Notes: generated by a model from the letters alone, not told the origin. 8,505 nucleotides of DNA from an uncultured Ruminococcus sp. (GCA_902782785.1 CACZOH010000151.1:1-8505); one strand, 5' to 3'; positions 1-5,498 are shown, counted from the stretch's first letter. Numbers and translations are program-made.

Positions 1-758
1 AACATTTCAAGCAGGTCTTCCACCGTAAGTCTCTGTTTTTCCTCTCCGCGCACGTCGACAATTATTTTGCCCTCGTGCATCATTATGAGGCGGTTGCCGT
101 GCGATATGGCGTCGCGCATATTGTGCGTGATCATAAGCGTCGTGAGACCGTGCTCTTTGATTATGCGTTCCGTTATGTCGAGCACCGTCGCTGCTGTTTT
201 CGGGTCGAGCGCCGCCGTATGCTCGTCAAGCAGAAGCAGCTTCGGCTCGCGCATCGCCGCCATAAGAAGCGTGAGCGCCTGTCTCTGACCGCCGGAAAGC
301 GTTCCGACCTTTACGGAAAGTCTGTCTTCGAGCCCGAGCCCGAGCTCGGAGAGCATCTCGCGGTACTGCGCTCTTTCCGCTTTCCTTATGCCGGGTGCGA
401 GCGTTTTGCGCTTTCCGCGCCGCGCGGCGAGCGCCAGATTCTCTTCTATCTGCATATCCGCAGCCGTACCCATCATCGGGTCCTGGAAAACTCTGCCTAA
501 GTATTTTGCTCGCTTGTATTCGGGCAGACCGGTTATGTCCACGCCGTCGAGTATGACGGAGCCGCTGTCAACGCGCCAGACGCCGGCTATTGCGTTCAGC
601 ATCGTGCTTTTGCCCGCGCCGTTGCCGCCTATGACCGTCACGAAATCGCCCTTTCCGAGCGTCAGATCGAGACCGTTCAGCGCGACCTTTTCGTTTACCG
701 TGCCGGCGTTGAATTTTTTGACTATACCGCAGAGTCTGAGCATTTCAGCGTTATCCAT
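1..758 (-). CDS. ABC transporter ATP-binding protein (amino-acid uptake, TrpZ/COG1101-like), C-terminus cut by window edge
   Basis: This is the cytoplasmic ATPase that powers the adjacent permease. 252 residues are visible and only the last few are missing at the left edge. All nucleotide-binding motifs are intact: Walker A GGNGAGKST (44-52), Q-loop Gln92, signature LSGGQ (154-158), Walker B LLLLDE (174-179), D-loop ALDP (183-186) and switch His212. The run DEHTAALDPKTA after Walker B is typical of the ATPases that pair with TrpX/TrpY-type solute-binding proteins and permeases. The start ATG at 758 follows AAAGGAGG at the usual spacing. It overlaps the stop codon of the permease gene by 8 bases (ATGGATAA), so the two genes are probably translationally coupled. 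It is the third gene of the operon read leftwards from 2843. The family is confident; the substrate is inferred only from the operon leader and the binding protein. Confidence 0.93.
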   Translation of the reverse strand, partial: MDNAEMLRLCGIVKKFNAGTVNEKVALNGLDLTLGKGDFVTVIGGNGAGKSTMLNAIAGVWRVDSGSVILDGVDITGLPEYKRAKYLGRVFQDPMMGTAADMQIEENLALAARRGKRKTLAPGIRKAERAQYREMLSELGLGLEDRLSVKVGTLSGGQRQALTLLMAAMREPKLLLLDEHTAALDPKTAATVLDITERIIKEHGLTTLMITHNMRDAISHGNRLIMMHEGKIIVDVRGEEKQRLTVEDLLEM

Positions 759-1650
759 TTGACGCGCCTCCTTTGCCGAACCGTCCGCTCATCTGTTTTT
801 TGATGTACGGAACGCCCAGGAATATTGCGACCAGCAGAGCCGAAAGCATCTTCAGAAGGTCCGTGTCAAGCTTGAAGAATACGACTGTCTGATATACTAT
901 CCAGTATATCACGGAGCCGACGAAAACGCCCGCGAGCTTGACGGCGAAGTTTTTGCCTATGCGGCGTATCACCGCCTCGCCGATTATTACCGACGCAAGA
1001 CCGGTGACTATCGCGCCGCGTCCCATGTTTATGTCGGAAAAGCCCTGATACTGGCAGAGTATCGCGCCCGCAAGAGCGACTATTCCGTTTGATAAGGCGA
1101 GACCGATCAGCTTTGTAAGCTTGGTGTTTATGCCCTGCGCGCGGCTCATCGCTCCGTTGCTTCCCGTCGCGCGTATCGTACAGCCTATCTCCGTTCCGAA
1201 GAACAGATAAAGGACCGCTATAATCACGACCGCCGTCACGCCGAGGAAAAGGAGCGCCATCGGCACGTTCATCTGCGTAAGCAGGACGCTGTAGGTCCTT
1301 GACGGGACCGCCACGTTCGCGCCTCCCATGATCTTGAGGTTTATCGACCACAGCATGAGCTGGGTCAGGATGCCGGCGAGTATCGCGGGTATGCCCAGAA
1401 CGGTGTGGAAAAACCACGTCACGCATCCGGCCGCTATTCCCGCCAGCGTCGCTATAAGCAGCGCGAGCCATACGTTCACGCCGGATACGACGAGGACGGC
1501 GCAGACCGCCGCGCCCGTGCATACGGTACCGTCGACCGTAAGGTCGGCGATATCGAGTATCCGGAACGTTATGTAAACGCCTATCGCCATGATGCCCCAG
1601 ATCAAGCCCTGGGATATGGCTGACGGCATGCTTGCGATGAAATTACCCAT
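751..1650 (-). CDS. ABC transporter permease (TrpY/COG4120-like, branched-chain permease superfamily)
   Basis: A 299-residue integral membrane protein with about eight hydrophobic segments, which forms the channel of the importer. The N-terminal stretch FRILDIADLTVDGT and the cytoplasmic loop RATGSNGAMSRAQGIN (residues near 180, the contact region for the ATPase) are characteristic of permeases that accompany TrpX-type binding proteins, in the LivH-like BPD_transp_2 superfamily. The C-terminal tail KKQMSGRFGKGG is basic and probably cytoplasmic. The start ATG at 1650 has GAAAGGAT about 11 bases upstream. It lies 39 bases downstream of the binding-protein gene with no terminator between them, and its end overlaps the ATPase start by 8 bases. 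Only one permease gene is present, so the transporter is presumably a homodimer, as in related systems. Length is normal for the family and no frame disruption is seen. Confidence 0.92.
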   Translation of the reverse strand: MGNFIASMPSAISQGLIWGIMAIGVYITFRILDIADLTVDGTVCTGAAVCAVLVVSGVNVWLALLIATLAGIAAGCVTWFFHTVLGIPAILAGILTQLMLWSINLKIMGGANVAVPSRTYSVLLTQMNVPMALLFLGVTAVVIIAVLYLFFGTEIGCTIRATGSNGAMSRAQGINTKLTKLIGLALSNGIVALAGAILCQYQGFSDINMGRGAIVTGLASVIIGEAVIRRIGKNFAVKLAGVFVGSVIYWIVYQTVVFFKLDTDLLKMLSALLVAIFLGVPYIKKQMSGRFGKGGASNG

Positions 1651-1689
1651 GTCAAAAAGTATCCTTTCAGACGTCGTTTGGACTTTTGA

Positions 1690-2652
1690 TCATTTTATCT
1701 CCGTGTAACCGGACGGGATGGTGACCCCGAGTTCGTCCGATATGGTCTTGTTGTATTTTTTTGTCGTGGGAGCGTAAGCGATAGCCATTTTTTCTATCTT
1801 TTCCTCGCCCTTGAGGATCTTTGCCGCCATTTCACCGGTCTTGTAGCCAAGATCATAATAGCTTATCGAAAGCGTGGCGACGCCGCATTTGGAGCAGATG
1901 CCCTCCTCGCCCGCTATCGCCGGCTTCTTTGCGTTTCTCAGAATGCTGCCGATGATCTCGGCGGAAGCCGCGGCGGTATTGTCGGTCGGTATGTATATAA
2001 CGTCGGATTCAGCCGCTGCAGTGGTGGTGACGGCGGAAACGTCGTTGCTGTCGCTGAACGAGTAACGCTTGGAGGATACGCCTTTGCCCGCCAGATACTC
2101 CTCGACGACCTTGACCTGATACAGGGAGTTCGCCTCGGCGCTGCAGTAAAGCAGACCGACGGTCTTCGTTGCGGGGAACAGGTCGAGTATCATCTGAGCC
2201 TGCTCGTCAAGCGGAGCGAGGTCGGACGTGCCGGAGACGTTTGAGCCTACCGTGCCGCTGAAGTTTTCTATGCCGAGCGCGACGCCGTATTCGGTAACGG
2301 ACGTTCCGAGTATCGGTATCGTCTGCGTGGCGTTGTAAGCCGCCTGAAGTGCCGGAGTGGCGTTGGCCATTATAAGGTCGACTTTATTTGCAACAAAGCC
2401 GTTTACTATAGTTGTGCAGTTCGCCGTGTCGCCGGACGCGTTCTGATAATCGAACGTTACGTTATCGGCGCCGAGCTTGTCGGTCAGGGCTTTTTTGAAG
2501 CCTTCGGTCGCGGCGTCAAGCGCCTCGTGCTGTACTATCTGGACTATACCCACGCTGTATTTTTTCGCTCCGCTGCCGGCGCATGAGGCGGCGAGGAGAC
2601 AGAATGATACGCAGAGTATCATTGCAATGACAACAGATAAAGCTTTCTTCAT
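1690..2652 (-). CDS. ABC transporter substrate-binding lipoprotein (TrpX/CD0873-like, COG2984), probable tyrosine/aromatic amino-acid binder
   Basis: A 320-residue lipoprotein that captures the substrate outside the membrane. The N-terminus has Lys-Lys, a hydrophobic core and a lipobox-like AASC with the acylated cysteine at residue 24. The mature start VGIVQIVQHEALDAATEGFKKAL and the later IMANATPALQ, IPILGTSVTEY and VGLLYCSAEANS are hallmarks of the family (Pfam ABC_sub_bind, two-lobed periplasmic-binding fold). Known members include streptococcal TrpX, linked to tryptophan uptake, and C. difficile CD0873, a tyrosine-binding lipoprotein. The start ATG at 2652 follows GAAAGGAA by about 8 bases. 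It is the first structural gene of the operon, 83 bases after a leader peptide containing eight tyrosines. That leader makes tyrosine the best guess for the ligand; this is inference, since the binding-site residues cannot be assigned here. Confidence 0.92.
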   Translation of the reverse strand: MKKALSVVIAMILCVSFCLLAASCAGSGAKKYSVGIVQIVQHEALDAATEGFKKALTDKLGADNVTFDYQNASGDTANCTTIVNGFVANKVDLIMANATPALQAAYNATQTIPILGTSVTEYGVALGIENFSGTVGSNVSGTSDLAPLDEQAQMILDLFPATKTVGLLYCSAEANSLYQVKVVEEYLAGKGVSSKRYSFSDSNDVSAVTTTAAAESDVIYIPTDNTAAASAEIIGSILRNAKKPAIAGEEGICSKCGVATLSISYYDLGYKTGEMAAKILKGEEKIEKMAIAYAPTTKKYNKTISDELGVTIPSGYTEIK

Positions 2653-2670
2653 TTTCTTTTTCCTTTCGGT

Positions 2671-2704
2671 ATAAAATTATCCCGCGCGGCGATACCGCGC
2701 GGGA
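2671..2704 (-). terminator. Candidate attenuator/terminator hairpin upstream of the substrate-binding gene
   Basis: On the minus strand CCCGCGCGG (2703-2695), a 5-base loop TATCG, and CCGCGCGGG (2689-2681) form a perfect nine-pair GC stem, extendable by one U-A pair. It is followed by AUAAUUUUAU. It lies between the leader-peptide stop and the ribosome binding site of the binding-protein gene, which stays outside the stem. As a terminator the stem is strong but the U tract is short and interrupted, so it could act as a regulated, leaky attenuator or as an mRNA-stabilising stem. Leader segment GCGGTGCC (2746-2739) could pair instead with GGTATCGCCGC (2696-2686) and would then disrupt it. Confidence 0.55.
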
Positions 2705-2735
2705 AGAAATACGTGATTTACAAAAATCTCTCCCT

Positions 2736-2819
2736 TTAGGCACCGCAAACCGCATCCGCGTATCTGTAATAATAGCGGACGCTAAATCGATATTCGTATA
2801 TGTACGCGTATCTGTTCAT
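2736..2819 (-). CDS. Tyrosine-rich leader peptide of the ABC transporter operon (27 aa)
   Basis: A short open frame lies between the promoter and the first transporter gene. Starting at ATG 2819 it encodes 27 residues and ends at TAA 2736-2738. Eight of 27 residues are Tyr, at positions 4, 6, 8, 10, 16, 17, 18 and 20, plus Phe12; there is no Trp. The densest cluster is codons 16-20, TAT TAT TAC AGA TAC. An AAAAGGA ribosome binding site sits about 10 bases upstream, and the frame begins roughly 25 bases after the predicted transcription start. This is the layout of leader peptides in ribosome-mediated attenuation, such as pheL, hisL and trpL of enterobacteria, with the codon for the regulating amino acid over-represented. 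Ribosomes would stall here when charged tRNA-Tyr is scarce. The peptide itself has no visible function. Translation is inferred from position, binding site and composition. Confidence 0.75.
   Translation of the reverse strand: MNRYAYIYEYRFSVRYYYRYADAVCGA
2752..2782 (-). promoter_or_regulatory. Leader hairpin with Tyr codons in its loop (candidate 1:2 attenuator hairpin)
   Basis: Within the leader-peptide frame, GCGTCCGC (2782-2775) can pair with GCGGATGC (2759-2752) over eight consecutive positions, one of them G·U. The 15-base loop (2774-2760) is exactly five codons, Tyr16-Tyr17-Tyr18-Arg19-Tyr20. A ribosome waiting at the first of these Tyr codons would cover the 5' arm and keep the hairpin open, which is how hairpin 1:2 behaves in classical amino-acid attenuators. 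The pairing is seen directly; its role is inference. Confidence 0.55.
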
Positions 2820-2849
2820 AACCTGCGTTTCCTTTTGAGATTTTTGTAT

Positions 2850-2878
2850 ATTCTATCACACTTATTCGAAAATGTCAA
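2850..2878 (-). promoter_or_regulatory. Sigma-A promoter of the ABC transporter operon
   Basis: On the minus strand a perfect -35 box TTGACA (2878-2873) is followed by a 17-base spacer and the -10 box TAGAAT (2855-2850). The transcript should begin near 2843, giving a leader of about 190 bases before the binding-protein start codon. The hexamers and spacing are near consensus, so basal initiation should be strong. That fits control being exerted after initiation, by attenuation. Confidence 0.85.
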
Positions 2879-3090
2879 CTACTTTTTGAAACTTTTACGG
2901 GATTTTCCTGCATTTTGCGGATAAAAAAACGCGGTTTTTTTGTGAAATCAACCTGTTATTTGATTATTTTGATATTTTATCGTGCATAAGAGCGTGAAAA
3001 TATGCGAAAAGCGGCGTCAGGCGAAGAGACGGGACAAGACGTATATCGGAAAAATAAAACGTATATTTTCAAAATTTTACATTCAAACGC
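2879..3090. other. Divergent intergenic spacer between the ABC operon and the phosphate transporter gene
   Basis: Together with the leader and promoter regions this forms the gene-free stretch 2653-3151. The spacer separates the -35 box of the leftward promoter from the -35 box of the rightward promoter. It is AT-rich. It contains a symmetric AAAAAAAC-GCG-GTTTTTTT hairpin sequence (2923-2941) and a direct repeat ACGTATAT at 3039-3046 and 3059-3066, spaced 20 bases apart. No credible gene, RNA gene or recognised operator such as a Pho box is seen. Confidence 0.6.
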
Positions 3091-3119
3091 TTGACGAAAA
3101 CGTGATATGAGTGTATAAT
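3091..3119 (+). promoter_or_regulatory. Sigma-A promoter of the Na/Pi cotransporter gene
   Basis: TTGACG (3091-3096), a 17-base spacer and a perfect TATAAT (3114-3119) predict a transcription start near 3126. This leaves a leader of about 26 bases before the ATG at 3152. It also rules out an in-frame TTG at 3125 as the translation start, because that codon lies at the 5' end of the message. Confidence 0.85.
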
Positions 3120-3151
3120 CTCTATTGAATATAAAAAAAGGCGGATCTGTA

Positions 3152-4927
3152 ATGGGTTTTGTTGATATAGTGACGGTCCTGGGTGGTGTAGCCCTGTTCC
3201 TGTTCGGTATGTCCGTAATGGGTGATTCTCTTAAAAAAGTCGCCGGAAGCAAAATGGAAATGATACTTTACAAGCTCTCCGGCAACACCATAAAGGGGAT
3301 ACTCCTCGGTACGGGCGTGACGGCGGTGATACAGTCGTCCTCCGCGACGTCGGTTATGACGGTCGGCTTCGTCAACTCCGGTATGATGAAGACTAAACAG
3401 GCGATAGGCATAATACTCGGCGCCGTTCTCGGAACGAGCGTGACGGGCTGGGTGCTCAGCCTTAACAGCATAGGCGGCGCCTCGGGGATCTCGGATTATT
3501 TCAGCACGGCGGTGCTCACGGGCATCGTGGCGCTGACAGGGATCCTGATCCGTATGTTCTCAAAGCGCACGCATACGAAAAACATAGGCGGCATACTTCT
3601 CGGCTTTGCGGTCCTGATGTACGGAATGAGCATAATGTCCGACGCCGTGTCTCCGCTTAAAGAGGATCCCGGCTTCATAAATCTGCTCACAAGCTTTTCA
3701 AACCCCGCGCTCGGCGTTCTCGTCGGTATCGTCTTCACAAGCGCGATACAGAGCGCGTCGGCGGCGGTCGGTATACTTCAGGCTCTTTCGCTCACGGGCG
3801 TCATCCATTTTTACGAGGCGTTCCCGATAATCCTCGGCATCGGCATAGGCGCGTCCGTTCCGGTAATGCTCTCCGCGATAGGCGCGGGCACGAACGGCAA
3901 GCGCACGGCGTTCGCATATCTTCTGATAGACGTTCTGGGCGCCATAATCTGCGGCGGTCTGTTCTACGGACTGAACGCGATATTCCATTTTCCGATTATG
4001 GATCCCGCAAACGGAATAAGCACGATGAACGTCGTTTCGATAGCTTTGGTAAACACGCTTTACAGACTTGCCACGGTGATCATACTTTCGCCCGCGCTCG
4101 GACTGCTTGAAAAAGCCGTCTGCGCGATATTCAAGGACGAAAAGGATACCACAAGCGAGCGCGAGGATATGGACAGGCTTGAGGAGAGGTTTTTGACGCA
4201 CCCGACGCTTGCCATCAACCAGAGCAGGAACGTCATAGTTTCGATGTCCGAAAAAGCGCTTGACAGCGTGAAATGCGCCGTTTCAGCACGGCGGGACCAC
4301 AACAAATCCGATCTTAAAAAGGTGTATGAGCTTGAGGCGGTGCTTGACAGATACGAGGACAAGCTCGGTACCTATCTGTATAAGGTGACCACGGCGGATC
4401 TGACAAAAGAGCAGTCCAAGGACGTCAGCAAATATCTGCGCGTTCTGTCCGATTTCGAGCGTATATCCGACCACGCGAGGAACATAGGCGAAGCGGTAGA
4501 GGAGATAAACGATAAAAAGATCGCTTTCTCCGGCAGCGCGGAGCACGAGCTTTCCGTACTTGAGGACGCGGTATGCGAGATCACGGGCATAACGATAGAG
4601 GCGTTTGCAAACGGAGACGTACAGCACGCCATGAAGGTTGACCCGCTCGAGGAGGTCATAAACAACCTTTGCGACTCGCTGAAGGCCGCGCATATAGAGC
4701 GTGTGAGCCGCCGCGAATGTACGCTTGAAAACGGCTTTGTCTTCAACGATCTTCTGATCGACTACGAGAGGATAGCGGACCACTGCGCGAACGTCGCGGT
4801 TGACGTCATAGAATCCGGCGACGACGAGATACACGGTCACGAATACCACAAGAGCACAGAGTACAAGGATACGGACCTTTACAAGACCTACCTTGCGGGA
4901 TATCAGAGCAAATATTCGATAGAATGA
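3152..4927 (+). CDS. Na+/phosphate cotransporter family protein with C-terminal PhoU-like domain
   Basis: A 591-residue fusion. The N-terminal part (about 1-325) is a membrane domain of the Na/Pi-cotransporter II family (Pfam Na_Pi_cotrans). It carries the two inverted family repeats, marked by GVTAVIQSSSATS (QSSSATS at 61-67) and TSAIQSASAAVG (QSASAAV at 200-206). The C-terminal part (about 345-560) is helical and carries two PhoU-type motifs, ERISDHARN (436-444) and ERIADHCAN (539-547). Family members move phosphate with sodium, in bacteria often regarded as uptake or export of excess phosphate; the PhoU-like half is presumed regulatory. The start ATG at 3152 is chosen because AAGGCGG lies 7 bases upstream and the promoter puts the message start near 3126. 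The gene stands alone between its own promoter and terminator. No Pho-box-like repeat is evident. Length is normal for this fused architecture. Confidence 0.93.
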   Translation: MGFVDIVTVLGGVALFLFGMSVMGDSLKKVAGSKMEMILYKLSGNTIKGILLGTGVTAVIQSSSATSVMTVGFVNSGMMKTKQAIGIILGAVLGTSVTGWVLSLNSIGGASGISDYFSTAVLTGIVALTGILIRMFSKRTHTKNIGGILLGFAVLMYGMSIMSDAVSPLKEDPGFINLLTSFSNPALGVLVGIVFTSAIQSASAAVGILQALSLTGVIHFYEAFPIILGIGIGASVPVMLSAIGAGTNGKRTAFAYLLIDVLGAIICGGLFYGLNAIFHFPIMDPANGISTMNVVSIALVNTLYRLATVIILSPALGLLEKAVCAIFKDEKDTTSEREDMDRLEERFLTHPTLAINQSRNVIVSMSEKALDSVKCAVSARRDHNKSDLKKVYELEAVLDRYEDKLGTYLYKVTTADLTKEQSKDVSKYLRVLSDFERISDHARNIGEAVEEINDKKIAFSGSAEHELSVLEDAVCEITGITIEAFANGDVQHAMKVDPLEEVINNLCDSLKAAHIERVSRRECTLENGFVFNDLLIDYERIADHCANVAVDVIESGDDEIHGHEYHKSTEYKDTDLYKTYLAGYQSKYSIE

Positions 4928-4932
4928 GAATT

Positions 4933-4965
4933 AAAAGCGGCTGGCGCGGTATCGCAGCCGCTTTT
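4933..4965 (+). terminator. Intrinsic terminator after the Na/Pi cotransporter gene
   Basis: AAAAGCGGCTG (4933-4943) and CAGCCGCTTTT (4955-4965) form an 11-pair stem with an 11-base loop, starting six bases after the stop codon. The U tract is only the four bases that end the stem, so some read-through into the next small gene is possible. The symmetric A/T ends could work in either direction. Confidence 0.75.
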
Positions 4966-5034
4966 CCGCGTGACGGGCGGAGCTTTTCACAATAACGCGA
5001 CGGAATAAACGCGATACAAAAAGGAGGCGCGGAA

Positions 5035-5316
5035 ATGAAGAGAGGGGCGATTATTATACTCCTTTTTGTTTTTGTTTTCGCCGTCTGCGCGCGGGCGGCG
5101 TATACGGAGACCGTAACGGAGACGGAAACGGAGACCGTCACGGAGACGGAGGAGCCGACGGAGACTGAGCCCGAAAGAGAAACGGACGGCAGTGAAGAGA
5201 CAGCCCGCGTTTTTTTGAATATCAACCTTTATCTTTTCTTCGGTGCGTCGGCGCTTCTCGTCGTCTGCACGGTTATTTTCGTCATTTTGAAGGTAAAAAA
5301 GAAAAGATCGGCATAA
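5035..5316 (+). CDS. Small secreted-type membrane protein with Thr-Glu repeats, function unknown
   Basis: A 93-residue protein that I do not recognise. Residues 1-22 form a signal peptide (MKRGAIIILLFVFVFAVCARAA) with a likely Ala-type cleavage site; the FAVC sequence is a poor lipobox. Residues 23-58 are a very acidic Thr/Glu segment built on TETV and TETE units. Residues 62-84 are a hydrophobic helix, followed by the basic tail KVKKKRSA. The predicted topology is a short acidic extracytoplasmic stalk on one membrane anchor with a cytoplasmic basic tail. The start ATG at 5035 is well supported by AAAAGGAGG, about 7 bases upstream. No clear promoter is seen between 4966 and 5034, so it may depend on read-through from the phosphate transporter or on a weak promoter. 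The strong ribosome binding site and coherent signal/anchor architecture argue that it is real. Confidence 0.72.
   Translation: MKRGAIIILLFVFVFAVCARAAYTETVTETETETVTETEEPTETEPERETDGSEETARVFLNINLYLFFGASALLVVCTVIFVILKVKKKRSA
5104..5151 (+). repeat. Four tandem 12-bp units encoding the Thr-Glu repeat
   Basis: ACGGAGACCGTA, ACGGAGACGGAA, ACGGAGACCGTC and ACGGAGACGGAG follow each other without gaps and encode TETV-TETE-TETV-TETE. They can also be read as two 24-bp units differing at two positions, both silent, and a degenerate further copy follows after a Glu-Pro. The near-identity at DNA level suggests recent expansion by slippage or unequal crossing-over, with the length likely to vary between strains. 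Confidence 0.85.
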
Positions 5317-5369
5317 AATAATAAATTCCGGTTAACAATGTACGGTATATTCCGCGTCTTTCAATGCCA

Positions 5370-5395
5370 AAAATAAACGCATTTACGTTTTTTTT
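5370..5395 (+). terminator. Weak candidate terminator after the small membrane protein gene
   Basis: AAACG (5375-5379), loop CATTTA and CGTTT (5386-5390) form a five-pair stem. It can be extended past one T-T mismatch by A-T pairs, and it ends in a run of eight T (5388-5395). The stem is AT-rich and weak, but the T run and its position between a gene end and the next promoter support termination. Confidence 0.35.
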
Positions 5396-5401
5396 AAAAC
5401 A

Positions 5402-5421
5402 TTTTGACAAATTGCGCAAAA
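5402..5421. promoter_or_regulatory. Imperfect palindrome upstream of the hydrogenase promoter, possible operator
   Basis: TTTTG-nnn-AATT-nnn-CAAAA is symmetric at 14 of 20 positions and sits immediately before the -35 box. Fermentation and hydrogenase operons in clostridia are often controlled by the NADH sensor Rex, whose sites are TTGTTAA-N4-TTAACAA-like. This sequence matches only the outer bases, so the Rex assignment is speculative. Confidence 0.25.
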
Positions 5422-5424
5422 GTA

Positions 5425-5453
5425 TTGACAATTACGGATTTTTTTGATATTAT
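5425..5453 (+). promoter_or_regulatory. Sigma-A promoter of the hydrogenase operon
   Basis: A perfect TTGACA (5425-5430), a 17-base spacer containing a T run, and TATTAT (5448-5453) predict initiation near 5460, leaving an untranslated leader of about 75 bases before hydC. A second TTGACA lies 21 bases upstream (5404-5409), in the same orientation, without a good -10 partner. Confidence 0.8.
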
Positions 5454-5471
5454 ATAACTTATGGATATTTG

Positions 5472-5498
5472 TGCGTGCGCGTTTTACTGCGTGCGCGT
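5472..5498 (+). repeat. 11-bp direct repeat in the hydrogenase operon leader
   Basis: TGCGTGCGCGT occurs at 5472-5482 and again at 5488-5498, start to start 16 bases apart, in an otherwise AT-rich leader. The units are mostly alternating purine-pyrimidine. They are not inverted relative to each other, so they do not form a hairpin. A regulatory role is possible but unproven. Confidence 0.6.

Larger units (their letters stand above)
2719..2848 (-). repeat. 12-bp perfect inverted repeat bracketing the leader-peptide gene
   Basis: GAGATTTTTGTA at 2837-2848 and its exact reverse complement TACAAAAATCTC at 2719-2730 lie just outside the two ends of the leader-peptide frame. In the minus-strand transcript the 5' extremity, next to the leader ribosome binding site, could pair with the segment six bases after the leader stop codon. 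If transcription starts near 2843, only about seven to nine of the 12 pairs can form in RNA. The alternative is a DNA operator. The match is certain; its role is not known. Confidence 0.6.

Noticed and set aside
75..500. 141-residue plus-strand frame opposite the ABC ATPase
   Set aside because: It is antisense to an ATPase with all catalytic motifs intact; the Arg-rich composition indicates a shadow.
866..1522. 218-residue minus-strand open frame within the permease gene
   Set aside because: It lies in another frame of the well-supported permease, has an Arg/Asp/Gly-rich composition typical of a frame shadow, and lacks recognisable domains.
2671..2848. T-box riboswitch upstream of the amino-acid transporter operon
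   Set aside because: A T-box was the first expectation for a Firmicute aromatic amino-acid operon, but the conserved AGGGTGGNACCGCG sequence is absent, and the leader is short (about 190 bases) and holds a coding frame instead.
3002..3094. 30-residue plus-strand frame starting at ATG 3002 in the divergent spacer
   Set aside because: It has no ribosome binding site or promoter and runs into the -35 box of the phosphate transporter promoter.
3125..3151. Upstream TTG start for the Na/Pi cotransporter
   Set aside because: The predicted message begins near 3126, so there is no room for a ribosome binding site; the ATG at 3152 has one at proper spacing.
4283..4849. 188-residue minus-strand open frame opposite the PhoU-like domain
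   Set aside because: It is antisense to a conserved coding region and has no family features; the length is explained by codon bias of the true gene.
4806..5225. 139-residue minus-strand frame with Ser-Val repeats
   Set aside because: The repeats are the complement of the Thr-Glu repeat of the plus-strand gene, which has the better ribosome binding site, signal peptide and membrane anchor.
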